Assembly (NCBI GenBank): GCA_964589935.1 | Contig: CAZPVD010000011.1 | Location: 62,001-126,000 of the forward strand | Reading direction: 5' to 3' | Origin: VHCN01 sp964589935 | Lineage (GTDB): Bacteria; Verrucomicrobiota; Verrucomicrobiia; Limisphaerales; VHCN01 | Length of the DNA stretch: 64,000 nt | In this document: piece by piece, positions 41,076 through 49,541 of the stretch | Layout: the number at the start of each line of letters is the position of its first letter | Position numbering within the stretch: position 1 is the stretch's first letter | Program-made: the position numbers and the translations under genes | Notes under the pieces: generated by a model | The model's input: only the letters and a program-made list of their open reading frames with translations | What the model was told of the DNA's origin: nothing | The model's database searches: none

Positions 41076-42515
41076 TCAGTCGCTTTGCTTCTTTTTGCCC
41101 TTTTTCTTTGGCGCGGCCTTGTCGCCGTCGTTGGCGGCTGCGGGCTTGTTCGCCGCCGGCATCGGGGCTTTGATTTCTTCGCGCCACGCGAGCATTTTGG
41201 AGCGCAGTTCGCGAGTCTTGTCGGGCAGTTCCTTCGCGAGGTTTTTCGATTCGCCGATGTCGTCCTTGAGGTTGTAAAGCTCCAGCCGGCCGTCCTCGAA
41301 GAACTCCATCAGCTTCCAATCGCCGACCTCGATGGTGCCGACCGGCGTGGTGCGCCACGAGTTCGCCCCCGCGCCGAGATAACCGGGGAAGTGCTGGTAG
41401 ATGGCGTCGCGTTTGAGCGAAGCGCTCGCATTGCGGAACAGCGGCACGAGGCTCTCACCGTCGAGGATTTGCTTCTCGGGTCGCTTTGCGCCGGCGATGT
41501 CGAGGAAGGTCGGGAAGATGTCCACGTGAATCGCCGGCACGTCACACACGGAGCCGGGCTTCGTCACACCGGGCCAGCGCACGATGAACGGGTCGCGCGT
41601 GCCGCCTTCGTAGAGGCTGCCTTTTCCGCTGCGCAGCGGGAAATTGTCCGTCACGTCGCTGCCCTGTTTGATGCCCTCGCGCACGTAGCCGCCGACGCCG
41701 CCGTTGTCGCTGGAAAAAATCAGCACCGTGTTTTCCGTAAGCTTGAGTTCCTCAAGCGTCGTCATCACGCGGCCGACGCTTTCATCCACGCTGTAAATCA
41801 TCGCGGCGTAAGTCGGGTTGTTGTGGCCACCAACGGCTGGCTTGGGTTTGAACTTCTCGATGAGGTCGGCCTTCGCCTGGTGCGGCGCGTGCACGCCGAA
41901 GTGCGGCAGGTAAAGGAAGAACGGCCCGTCCTTGTGCCGCGTGATGAAGTCCACCGCCTTGTCCGTGAGCCAGTCGGCGAGATAAATGCCCTTGGGATAC
42001 TCGACCGGCGGCTGCGTCTTGAAATCGAAATGCAGTCCCATGCTCGTGATGGCATCGTCGAAGCCGCGCTGGCTGGGATGAAATTTGCCCTGCTGACCGA
42101 GGTGCCATTTGCCGAACATCCCGGTCGCGTAGCCGGCGGTCTTGAGCTGCTGCGCGATGGTGGATTTCTCCAACGGCAGTTGCTCGACGTTGTCCACGGG
42201 CCGCAACGGGCGCGTCTGCCACTCGAAACGGTCAATGCCGCCGACGGTGTAGATGCCTGTGCGCGGCGCATACTGGCCGGTCATGAGCGCGGCGCGCGTG
42301 GGCTGGCAGTTCTGGCAGTTGTGGTAGCGGGTGAACTTTGTGCCCTGCGCCGCGAGCCGGTCAATGTTCGGCGTCTCATAATACTTGCTGCCGTAGCACG
42401 CGACGTCCGTCCAGCCGAGGTCGTCGGCGAGGATGAAAATGATGTTCGGCGGGCGCGCGGCGGCACAGGCGATTTGCGCCGCGAACACGATGCACAGGAG
42501 GAGCGAGGTTCTCAT
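41076..42515 (-). CDS. Cys-type sulfatase (arylsulfatase A-like), secreted
   Basis: A 479-residue exported sulfatase. A signal peptide (about residues 1-20) is followed by the metal site ADDLGWTDVACYG (Asp31, Asp32) and the formylglycine motif C70-QPTR74 then AALMTGQY. Further blocks are GKWHLGQQG, FSSDNGG and RDPFIVRWPGV. The Cys must be converted to formylglycine by an FGE; none is in the window. A Lys-rich tail follows the C-terminal domain. Substrate unknown, probably a sulfated glycan. Confidence 0.93.
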   Translation of the reverse strand: MRTSLLLCIVFAAQIACAAARPPNIIFILADDLGWTDVACYGSKYYETPNIDRLAAQGTKFTRYHNCQNCQPTRAALMTGQYAPRTGIYTVGGIDRFEWQTRPLRPVDNVEQLPLEKSTIAQQLKTAGYATGMFGKWHLGQQGKFHPSQRGFDDAITSMGLHFDFKTQPPVEYPKGIYLADWLTDKAVDFITRHKDGPFFLYLPHFGVHAPHQAKADLIEKFKPKPAVGGHNNPTYAAMIYSVDESVGRVMTTLEELKLTENTVLIFSSDNGGVGGYVREGIKQGSDVTDNFPLRSGKGSLYEGGTRDPFIVRWPGVTKPGSVCDVPAIHVDIFPTFLDIAGAKRPEKQILDGESLVPLFRNASASLKRDAIYQHFPGYLGAGANSWRTTPVGTIEVGDWKLMEFFEDGRLELYNLKDDIGESKNLAKELPDKTRELRSKMLAWREEIKAPMPAANKPAAANDGDKAAPKKKGKKKQSD

Positions 42516-42579
42516 GGTGTGGCAAACTCAGACGCACTAGGACGTGAGGCTGGTTTCAATAAAACGCCTCCGAGCAGCT

Positions 42580-42894
42580 TCAAGACTGCCGCGCTGCCGT
42601 GGCCGACTGCGCCCAAGCGACGAGTTCGTCGGCATTCTCCATGACATCGGCGGGGACCTCGTAATATTTGCCGAGGGTTTGCCGGGCGTTTGGCTGGAAG
42701 GGCTTCATGCCTTGCTTTACGTAACGCCGTCGCGTCGTGGCATTCGTGCTGAAGTAAAGGCGGCCTTTGAAGATGATACCGAAGAAAACATTGCCGCAGT
42801 AAAGACCGTGCCCGCCAAACATCGGGCGGGCCTCGATACTTCCAAGCGTCCGAAGCTGGTCGAGCACGAACTCCTTGAAGCTCTCGCCTGTCAC
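42580..42894 (-). CDS. TfoX/Sxy N-terminal domain protein
   Basis: A 104-residue protein with LGSIEARPMFGGHGLYCGNVFFGIIFKGRLYFS and YYEVPADVMENADELVAWA, the pattern of the TfoX_N domain. The C-terminal TfoX domain of Sxy is absent. TfoX affects competence in gammaproteobacteria, but stand-alone N-domains are widespread and of unknown role. The lipoprotein gene begins 4 bases upstream of its start. Confidence 0.85.
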   Translation of the reverse strand: MTGESFKEFVLDQLRTLGSIEARPMFGGHGLYCGNVFFGIIFKGRLYFSTNATTRRRYVKQGMKPFQPNARQTLGKYYEVPADVMENADELVAWAQSATAARQS

Positions 42895-42897
42895 GCG

Positions 42898-43290
42898 TCA
42901 GTAGTTCGCCTGAATCTTGGCGAGGATCGTCCGCGAGAAGCTCTCGTCGCCGAACGTCCCGATCCGGATGCGCACCTCGGTGACTTTTTCGCCGGCGTTC
43001 TTGAGGGTGATCATCACGCGTTTGTCCGCGGCGCCGACGACTTCGTATTTCGCGACGAGCGCGTCCTTCTTTTTGCTGACCGGCTTGAACTCCAGCGCCT
43101 CGACCGCCTTCTCTGTCGCGGCCCAGGCTTTTTCCATTGAGACAGGCTCATTACTCTTGAGTTCGCCATTTGTGTAGGCGACGCCGGCCGCGCCCGCGCC
43201 GACAGCCGCACCTGTGAGAAGGACTGCGGCGCAGCCTTGAATCAGCACCGCGGCGATGAACGCGAACGAGAGGCACAAAGTTTTTTTCAT
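42898..43290 (-). CDS. DUF3568-family lipoprotein, copy 1
   Basis: A 130-residue lipoprotein with the lipobox IQGC (Cys20), then a Gly/Ala-rich hydrophobic segment (AVLLTGAAVGAGAAGVAY) and a compact domain: NGELKSNEPVSMEKAWAATEKAVEAL through VTEVRIRIGTFGDESFSRTILAKI. This is the DUF3568 pattern. It is a clear paralogue of the gene at 43455-43847. The function of the family is unknown. Confidence 0.82.
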   Translation of the reverse strand: MKKTLCLSFAFIAAVLIQGCAAVLLTGAAVGAGAAGVAYTNGELKSNEPVSMEKAWAATEKAVEALEFKPVSKKKDALVAKYEVVGAADKRVMITLKNAGEKVTEVRIRIGTFGDESFSRTILAKIQANY

Positions 43291-43454
43291 GAGTTAGGTT
43301 GGAAATGCGGGTTGGGTTTCGACTGAACGAGCGCAGTGTAGTTGCGCCAAATCTTCTTGTCCACAACGCGCAGTCCGCCAGCCGCGTTTCTCGCGGCTGG
43401 GAACTGCGGTGCTGGGTCCGAACACCGGCCGGTCAGGCCGGGCAGCCCGCTGGT

Positions 43455-43847
43455 TCAGAACCCGGCCTTGATCTTGGCGTGGACTTGGCGCGAGACAGTC
43501 TCGTCGCCGAACGTGCCCACGCGGATGCGGAATTCCGTCACCGTGTCGGAGGTTTTCTTAAGTTTGATGACCACTTTCTTGTCGCCGGCACCTTGGGCCT
43601 CGAACATCCCATCAACGCCGGTCTCATTTTGTTTCACGACCGTGAACTGCAGGTCTTTCATCGCGTTCTCGGTGGCCTTCCATGCCTTGTCCAGGGTGAC
43701 GCTTTCCGCGACCACGAGTTCGCCCTTCACATAGGCCACTCCGCCGACGCCCGCCGCCGCGCCCGCGCCGATCAAAAGCACCTCGCAACCCGTGAGCAGC
43801 GTGACCGCCAGAAGACTGACCGCATACAGACTCAGTTTCGTTTTCAT
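43455..43847 (-). CDS. DUF3568-family lipoprotein, copy 2
   Basis: A 130-residue lipoprotein with the lipobox LTGC and the same plan as copy 1, including VAYVKGELVVAESVTLDKAWKATENAM and VTEFRIRVGTFGDETVSRQVHAKI. The start is ATG 43847, with AAGGAGAA about 6 bases upstream, one of the best ribosome binding sites in the window. The 164 bases between the copies hold no gene I can see. Confidence 0.85.
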   Translation of the reverse strand: MKTKLSLYAVSLLAVTLLTGCEVLLIGAGAAAGVGGVAYVKGELVVAESVTLDKAWKATENAMKDLQFTVVKQNETGVDGMFEAQGAGDKKVVIKLKKTSDTVTEFRIRVGTFGDETVSRQVHAKIKAGF

Positions 43848-43969
43848 ACATATTCTCCTTCCTACCTTTGAAAATAGCATGAGCGCTGCCGTCTCACCTG
43901 CTTACGGCATGGGGTCTAATACCCAGTCGGGGGGAAGACCGTCGCCGCCGGAAGCTCCGGTCTGCGCCG

Positions 43970-45175
43970 CTAAAGCTGCGCGGGCTGCGTGAGGAGTTCG
44001 CGAATGCGCGCAAGCAGCCGGCCCGCCGCGCCGCCGTCGAGCACGCGGTGGTCGAAGCTCAGCGTGATCTCCGCCTCGGTCACGGGCACGAACTGGCCCT
44101 TCGCGTCATCCCACGAAGGCACCTTGCGCGCGGCACCGAGGCCGAGCACGAGCGTCTGTTCGGGCAGCGGAATCGGCGTGGCCCATGTCAGACCGAACGT
44201 GCCGAAATTCGTCACCGTCGCGATGGAACCACCCGTGGCCTCCGCCGGCAGGCGTCGCTGGCGCGCGAGGTCGAGCAGTTCGTTGTAGCGCGGAAGAAGT
44301 TCGGACAAACTCTGCCGTTCGACGCGGCGTATCACCGGCACGAGCACGCCGTCCTCGGCCTCGACGGCGAAGCCCACGTCCACCGAGGCCGGATGCACGA
44401 TACGATTTCCAACGAGGCGTCCGCTCGGGGCGCTGTTCTCGCCGAGCGCAATGCCGAGCGCGCGCACGGCGTAGAGCGTGATGCCGGGTTTGGGCTGCGA
44501 CTTGTTGCGATGCGCCAGCAGCGCGTCGAGCGGCACCGGCAGGCCGACGGTGGCGAGCGGGCGTGTCCAGCTCCGGCGCATCGCGTCCGCCACGGCGACG
44601 CGCATCGTCGAGGCGGGCGTGAGTTTTTTGGTTTCGAGATTCGCGATGAACTTCTCGAAGTCCTCGATGGTCACGCGTCCGCCCGCGCCGCTGCCGGCGA
44701 TGCCCGCGAGGTCGCTGGCGTGCAGGCCCAGCTCGTTCATGCGGGCCTTCATGCGCGGCGAGATGTAGCTCGCACCGACGGCGTTCGCAGGAACGGGCAG
44801 GCCGCGCACGGTCGGCTCGACGATGGATTTCGGCGACGCGGGCGAAGGCTTCGCGCCGTTCGCGCCGGATTCTTCCGCAGCAACCGGAGTTGCCGGTGAA
44901 GGCGTGTCAAGACCGAGGCGCGCGGCTTCCTCAGCGGTGACTTCGACGTAGCCGAGCACGTCGCCGACCGCGTAACTCTCGTGCGGCTTCGCGAGCACCT
45001 GCGCGACGCGGCCCGTGCCCGGCGCGGTGACGGTCATCGTGGCCTTGCTCGTCTCGACTTCGAGAACGTCCTGATCCGCGTGGACGGGATCGCCCGCGCT
45101 GATGAAGCAGTTCACGACCGTGGCCTCGGCGATGGACTCGCCGAGCTGCGGCATGATGATGGGAATTTTCGGCAT
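43970..45175 (-). CDS. pdhC: Pyruvate/2-oxoacid dehydrogenase E2, dihydrolipoamide acyltransferase
   Basis: A 401-residue E2. It has one lipoyl domain (residues 1-77) with lipoylated Lys44 in EVETSKATM, an E3/E1-binding domain (about 138-172, ISPRMKARMNELGLHASDLAGIAGSG) and the catalytic domain ending in LSFDHRVLDGGAAGRL with the active His and Asp. The ATG at 45175 gives MPKIPIIMPQLGES. It starts 2 bases after the E1beta stop. No E3 gene is in the window. Confidence 0.93.
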   Translation of the reverse strand: MPKIPIIMPQLGESIAEATVVNCFISAGDPVHADQDVLEVETSKATMTVTAPGTGRVAQVLAKPHESYAVGDVLGYVEVTAEEAARLGLDTPSPATPVAAEESGANGAKPSPASPKSIVEPTVRGLPVPANAVGASYISPRMKARMNELGLHASDLAGIAGSGAGGRVTIEDFEKFIANLETKKLTPASTMRVAVADAMRRSWTRPLATVGLPVPLDALLAHRNKSQPKPGITLYAVRALGIALGENSAPSGRLVGNRIVHPASVDVGFAVEAEDGVLVPVIRRVERQSLSELLPRYNELLDLARQRRLPAEATGGSIATVTNFGTFGLTWATPIPLPEQTLVLGLGAARKVPSWDDAKGQFVPVTEAEITLSFDHRVLDGGAAGRLLARIRELLTQPAQL

Positions 45176-45177
45176 GT

Positions 45178-46143
45178 TCAGAGTCGGAGAAGATTTCGCG
45201 CGGCGGAGGCGATGCTTTGCGCCGTGGGCCGGTGCGCGCTCCAGAGATTCGGGTGATACGGCACGGGTGTGTCCTTTGCGTTGAGGCGCTGCGGCGGCGC
45301 GTCGAGCAGGCCGAAGCCGTCGGTCGCGACGCGCGCGATGACTTCCGCGGTTACGCCGCCCCACGGCCACGATTCGCCGACGCAGAGCAGGCGGCCCGTG
45401 CGCGCGACCGAAGCCATCACGGTGTCGGTGTCGAGCGGCTTCACGGTGCGGAGGTCCACGACTTCAATTTCCATGCCTTCGGTGGCGAACTCCTCCGCGA
45501 CAGCGAGCGCCTCGTGCAGCATCGCGCTGTAGGCGACGATGGTGAGGTCGCGGCCGGGCCGCGCGATGCGGGCCTTGCCGGCGGGGAGCGCCTCGGCGGG
45601 AAGGCGCTCGGCCTTGAGATGATAGTAAAGGTATTTGTGCTCGCAAAAAATCACCGGGTCATCAATCGCCACGGCTTCGAGCAGCATCGAGTAGGCGTCC
45701 TCGACCGTCGCGGGCGTCATCACGACGAGGCCGGGGAAATGCGCGTAGAGCACCTCGAGGCTTTGGCTGTGGAACGGCCCGCTGCCCGCCGTGCCGCCGC
45801 TCGGCAGCCGGATCGTGATGGGACACGGCACCTGCGTGCGCCAGAAAAGCGTCGCGGCCTGGTTCACGATCTGGTTGAACGCGACCGTTGAGAAATCGGC
45901 GAACTGCATCTCGATGATGGGCCTCATGCCCTCGATTGCCGCGCCGATGGCGGAGCCAATCATGGCATCCTCGCTGATGGGCGAGTCCAGGACGCGACCG
46001 GGAAATTCCTTCGCGAGATTTTTTGTGGCCTTGAACGCGCCGCCGAAGCTGCCGACATCCTGCCCGTAGATGAACACGCGCGGATCATCGGCCAGCGCCC
46101 GCGCCTGCGCCGCGCGAATGGCTTCGAGGTAGGTGATGCTCAT
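45178..46143 (-). CDS. pdhB: Pyruvate/2-oxoacid dehydrogenase E1 component, beta subunit
   Basis: A 321-residue subunit with YLEAIRAAQARALADDPRVFIYGQDVGSFGG, EDAMIGSAIGAAIEGMRPIIEMQFADF and VVDLRTVKPLDTDTV, the standard E1beta landmarks. It pairs with the alpha subunit at 46459-47517 to form the thiamine-diphosphate E1 heterotetramer. Confidence 0.94.
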   Translation of the reverse strand: MSITYLEAIRAAQARALADDPRVFIYGQDVGSFGGAFKATKNLAKEFPGRVLDSPISEDAMIGSAIGAAIEGMRPIIEMQFADFSTVAFNQIVNQAATLFWRTQVPCPITIRLPSGGTAGSGPFHSQSLEVLYAHFPGLVVMTPATVEDAYSMLLEAVAIDDPVIFCEHKYLYYHLKAERLPAEALPAGKARIARPGRDLTIVAYSAMLHEALAVAEEFATEGMEIEVVDLRTVKPLDTDTVMASVARTGRLLCVGESWPWGGVTAEVIARVATDGFGLLDAPPQRLNAKDTPVPYHPNLWSAHRPTAQSIASAARNLLRL

Positions 46144-46162
46144 CGAGGAATCTCAACGCCCA

Positions 46163-46435
46163 TCATAAACGGTTATTGAAAACGCCGTGAACCATGAACA
46201 AAACGAAACCGGCCAAGAAGGGCATCCATCTGTGACGCGCGGTGCGAGGCGAAATTAAACAAAGAATCAAAACACAGAATAAGAGAACTAATGCAACAAC
46301 CATAATCTCGTGATTGCCAAAAACGTGAACTCTATCGGGATAAAGCGGCAGCAATAATAAACTGATCCCGTCGAGGAGATATGCCATTCGATTCGATGAA
46401 AAGCCGCGGACTGATAATTTCAGATTAAATTCCAT
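46163..46435 (-). CDS. Small membrane protein inside the pdh operon
   Basis: A 90-residue protein with three hydrophobic stretches: YLLDGISLLLLPLYP, EIMVVALVLLFCVLILCLI and MPFLAGFVLFMVHGVF. The local sequence is clearly AT-richer than the flanking pdh genes. A GTG at 46462 that overlaps the E1alpha stop is an alternative start, adding nine residues. It fills nearly all of the 315-base gap between E1alpha and E1beta, a place where most pdh operons have nothing. Function unknown; insertion into the operon is inferred from composition. Confidence 0.5.
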   Translation of the reverse strand: MEFNLKLSVRGFSSNRMAYLLDGISLLLLPLYPDRVHVFGNHEIMVVALVLLFCVLILCLISPRTARHRWMPFLAGFVLFMVHGVFNNRL

Positions 46436-46458
46436 GTCTCGTGAAGTGGCCCATCGCG

Positions 46459-47517
46459 TCACGCGGCGTCGTGCGTTTCGCCCAGCCGTTTCTCTGAGAG
46501 CGCGTGCCAGTCTTCCTTGGCGGGATCGGGCTGCGGATCGCGCTGCGCGGTGGCAACGGCTTCCTCAATCTGATGAATGGCATCCGCGCGCCACATTTCG
46601 ATGGCCTTCGTCTCGACCCAGCCTTGCTTGAGCGCGTGGGATTCGGCGACCTTGAGACAGTCTCGCCCGCTTGGGGCGAGCTTGAGTTTTGAGTCCACGT
46701 AACTCGCGTCGTCGTGCTCGCCGTGGCCGCAGAGGCGGAGCAGCTTGGCGACGACCATCTGCGGGCCGCGGCCTTCGCGCGCCGCGCCGGTCGCGCGGGC
46801 GATTGCGTCGAGGCACGAGGCGAGGTCGGTGCCGTCCACGTTTTGGCCGGCGACGCCGTAGCCGGCGGCCTTGTCCACGAGGTCGCGGCAGGCGAACTGG
46901 CGCTCAGTGGGCGTGGAGTAGGCGTATTGGTTATCCGCGACGACGAGCACCAGCGGAAGTTTTTCCACGGCGGCTTGGTTCAACGCTTCGTGGAACGCCC
47001 CGGTGGAAGTGCCGCCGTCGCCGATGCTCGTGGCGCCGATGGAGCCGCTCACACCTTTCATGCGGCGTGCAAGAAGGATTCCGTTCACGACGGAAATCAT
47101 CGCGCCGAGGTGTGAAATCATCGGCAGCAGGCCGGCCTTCGGGCGGCCGCGATGGATGTTGCCGTCGCGTCCGCGCATCGGGCCGAGCGCGGAGCCGAGG
47201 TGCGTGCGCACCGCGTCGAGCACGCTCTCGCCAAACGCGAGCCGTCCCGCGCAGTCGCGGATGAGCGGCGCGAACACGTCGCCGGGCCGCAGATGCGCGC
47301 CCAGTGCCGCGCTCAACGCCTCCTGCCCGCGTCCGAGGAAGAGGCCGCCGTAAATTTTTCCGCCGCGATAGAGGCTCACGAGCTTGTCGTCAAGCAGACG
47401 CGCCAGGAGCATCCACCGGTATGTGCGCAGGTAGAGTTCACGGAAGGCGTCCGATGCGCTCGTGGCCGCGGCGCTTGCGGAAACGGAAGGCATGGCCGTC
47501 GCGAAAGACTGAACCAT
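46459..47517 (-). CDS. pdhA: Pyruvate/2-oxoacid dehydrogenase E1 component, alpha subunit
   Basis: A 352-residue subunit with YRWMLLARLLDDKLVSLYRGGKIYGGLFLGRGQEA at the start and the thiamine-diphosphate motif from GDGGTSTGAFHEALN to VVADNQYAYSTP, in which the usual NN is DN. ATG 47517 is used; ATG 47493 is an alternative. It is the first gene of the pdh operon and diverges from mrp with 131 bases between the starts. Confidence 0.92.
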   Translation of the reverse strand: MVQSFATAMPSVSASAAATSASDAFRELYLRTYRWMLLARLLDDKLVSLYRGGKIYGGLFLGRGQEALSAALGAHLRPGDVFAPLIRDCAGRLAFGESVLDAVRTHLGSALGPMRGRDGNIHRGRPKAGLLPMISHLGAMISVVNGILLARRMKGVSGSIGATSIGDGGTSTGAFHEALNQAAVEKLPLVLVVADNQYAYSTPTERQFACRDLVDKAAGYGVAGQNVDGTDLASCLDAIARATGAAREGRGPQMVVAKLLRLCGHGEHDDASYVDSKLKLAPSGRDCLKVAESHALKQGWVETKAIEMWRADAIHQIEEAVATAQRDPQPDPAKEDWHALSEKRLGETHDAA

Positions 47518-47648
47518 GCCTCTTTTTACGCCGATGCGGGCCGGCGGGCAACGATTCTTTCCCGAAGCGGGGAAATATTTTCGCGCACGGCCGGCGCAGC
47601 GAGGATTTGATTCGACAAGCCGCGCGCATCGCACGAAATTCTCCCTCC

Positions 47649-48683
47649 ATGTTGAATCAGGAAGCTGTCCTCGACGCGTTGAAGGCCGTAAAGTATCCCG
47701 GCTACTCGCGCGACATCGTGTCGTTCGGTCTTGTGAAGGAGGTCGCCGCCAACGCCGGTGCCGTGAGCGTGCGGCTCGAATTGACTTCTCCAAATCCCGA
47801 GGTCGCGAAGCAACTCAAGGCCGCGTGCGAGCAAGCGTTGAAGTCGCTGGATGAGGTGAAGCACGTCTTGATCGAGGTCAAGCAGCCGCAGATCGCGCAA
47901 GCTGCCGCCGTGCCTCCGGTGCGCTCTGGCGTGCCCGGCATCAAGCGCGTCGTCGCCGTCGCCAGCGGCAAGGGCGGCGTCGGCAAGTCCACGTGCTCGG
48001 TGAATCTCGCCTGCGCTCTCGCGCAGCTCGGCCTCGAAGTCGGCCTGCTCGACTGCGACATCTACGGGCCGAGCGTGCCGCTCATGATGGGCATCAACCA
48101 GCGGCCGCTTGTCAGCCCCGAGGAAAAGCTCGTGCCGCCGATGAATCACGGCGTGAAATTGATGAGCATGGGTTTTCTGCTCGACGGCGACCAGCCGGTC
48201 ATCTGGCGCGGGCCGATGATCCAGAAAACGATCCAGCAATTCATTTCGCAGGTGGACTGGGGCGCGCTTGACATGCTGCTGGTGGATTTGCCGCCCGGCA
48301 CGGGCGACGCGCAACTCTCGCTCTGCCAGACCGTGCCGCTCGACGGCGGCGTGATCGTGACGACGCCCCAGGAGGCCTCGCTCGGCGTCGTGCGCAAGGG
48401 CATCGCGATGTTCGAGAAAGTCAACGTGCCGATCCTCGGCATCGTGGAGAACATGAGTTACTTTACCGCGCCGGACGGCTCGCGCATCGAAATTTTCGGC
48501 CACGGCGGAGGCAAATCAGAAGCAGCACGGAGGGATTTTACGTTCCTCGGCGAAGTCCCCATCTTCGTCGAAATCCGCGAAGGCGGCGACCGCGGCGTGC
48601 CGGTGGTGGTGAGCGCGCCCAAGGGTTTGGCGGGGCAGGCCTTCGTGAAGGTTGCGGAGGCGTTGCGCGCAAAACTCGCGTGA
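47649..48683 (+). CDS. apbC: Mrp/ApbC iron-sulfur cluster carrier ATPase
   Basis: A 344-residue ParA-type ATPase. It has an N-terminal MIP18/DUF59 domain (residues 3-78), the deviant Walker A SGKGGVGKST (107-116), LLDCDIYGPSVP, the Walker B-like LLVDLPPGTGD and IVENMSYFT. The CxxC that most relatives carry just after this block is absent (TAPDGSRIEIFGHGGG), which bears on whether it can bind a bridging cluster by itself. The start ATG 47649 follows from the DUF59 opening MLNQEAVLDALKAVKYPG. Confidence 0.93.
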   Translation: MLNQEAVLDALKAVKYPGYSRDIVSFGLVKEVAANAGAVSVRLELTSPNPEVAKQLKAACEQALKSLDEVKHVLIEVKQPQIAQAAAVPPVRSGVPGIKRVVAVASGKGGVGKSTCSVNLACALAQLGLEVGLLDCDIYGPSVPLMMGINQRPLVSPEEKLVPPMNHGVKLMSMGFLLDGDQPVIWRGPMIQKTIQQFISQVDWGALDMLLVDLPPGTGDAQLSLCQTVPLDGGVIVTTPQEASLGVVRKGIAMFEKVNVPILGIVENMSYFTAPDGSRIEIFGHGGGKSEAARRDFTFLGEVPIFVEIREGGDRGVPVVVSAPKGLAGQAFVKVAEALRAKLA

Positions 48684-48735
48684 TTTGGCCAGAATCGCGC
48701 TTGCCTTCCTTGCACGCCGCAGGCAATTAAGGGGC

Positions 48736-49035
48736 ATGGGAATGCCACAGTCGCCGGTCACCTTGACGCCGGAACAGGTCGCGGAGTTGAATTCAAAACT
48801 CGGCGACATGCGGCACAACATCAACAACAACCTCTCGCTCATCATCGCCGCCATCGAGTTGAGCCGCCGCAAACCCGACGCCATTGGCCGCATGCTCGAC
48901 TCGCTCGAAAAACAGCCCGACCGCATCATGGCCGAGATGCGCGCGTTCACGACGGACTTTGAAAAGTCCTTCGGCATCACGCGTGATGAGGAGCCGATGG
49001 TGGGGGAAGCGGAGAGCGGCCCGTCGCCGCAGTGA
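48736..49035 (+). CDS. Small HisKA-like helical protein
   Basis: A 99-residue protein that looks like an isolated histidine-kinase dimerisation helix pair: the segment MRHNINNNLSLIIAAIELSRR resembles an H-box (H-x-N-N-x-L-x-x-I), then LEKQPDRIMAEMRAFTTDFEK. No ATPase domain follows. It could be a phosphotransfer or a decoy partner of a kinase; this is a pattern-based guess. It begins 52 bases after mrp and its 3' end overlaps the end of the convergent YkgJ-type gene by 59 bases. Confidence 0.55.
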   Translation: MGMPQSPVTLTPEQVAELNSKLGDMRHNINNNLSLIIAAIELSRRKPDAIGRMLDSLEKQPDRIMAEMRAFTTDFEKSFGITRDEEPMVGEAESGPSPQ

Positions 49036-49378
49036 CGCGCCGGCGCCACTCCTCCGCGCTCACTTCCACCGGCACGGCGCGGCAGATTTTTTCAAAGCCG
49101 GGAAAATTCCACAGGTTCGGAAAATCGCGGCATTGCTGCGGCTTGGCCGATTGGACGGCGCAGTTGTTTCCTTCGAGAAAAATGCACGAGCCATCCAGCT
49201 TGTCCATGAGCGCCAGCCCGCGCCGGTCCCGCGCGAGTCGCGTGAAGTGCTCGATGAACTCCGCCTCACCCACACCTTTGAACGCCGCGAGGCGCGCGAT
49301 CTCCTCGTCGCTCAGGCGGACTTGTCCGGGCCAGCGGCAGCACGCGGTGCAGCGCTGGCATTCATGAAAAATCGGCAC
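48977..49378 (-). CDS. YkgJ-type cysteine cluster protein
   Basis: A 133-residue protein starting at GTG 49378 (MPIFHECQRCTACCRWPG). The C-x2-C-x2-CC start, the DGSCIFLEGNNCAVQ block and QCRDFPNLW are the signature of the YkgJ/Fe-S or zinc cluster family (CxxCxxCC...C...C). An upstream GTG at 49516 would add 46 residues that do not look like the family. It converges with the HisKA-like gene. Biochemical role unknown. Confidence 0.78.
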   Translation of the reverse strand: MPIFHECQRCTACCRWPGQVRLSDEEIARLAAFKGVGEAEFIEHFTRLARDRRGLALMDKLDGSCIFLEGNNCAVQSAKPQQCRDFPNLWNFPGFEKICRAVPVEVSAEEWRRRVTAATGRSPLPPPSAPHHA

Positions 49379-49541
49379 GGAGGGAAAGCTACCGCGCCCG
49401 CGCCGCGCCGCAAGTTCACAACGCGTGTAACCACGTGCGCCCGGCGGCGTCTCCTGTTCCAGTGCCAGCCAGTCCCGAAAAAAGATCGAACCAAACTGTC
49501 CTTGCGGGCGTTTCACTTGCTGCTACACTGCATTGAATCCT

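Noticed and set aside
41085..42644. 519-codon plus-strand frame opposite the sulfatase
   Set aside because: The sulfatase has a signal peptide, formylglycine motif and metal site on the other strand.
42580..42894. A competence role for the TfoX-like protein
   Set aside because: Only the N-terminal domain is present and there are no competence genes nearby.
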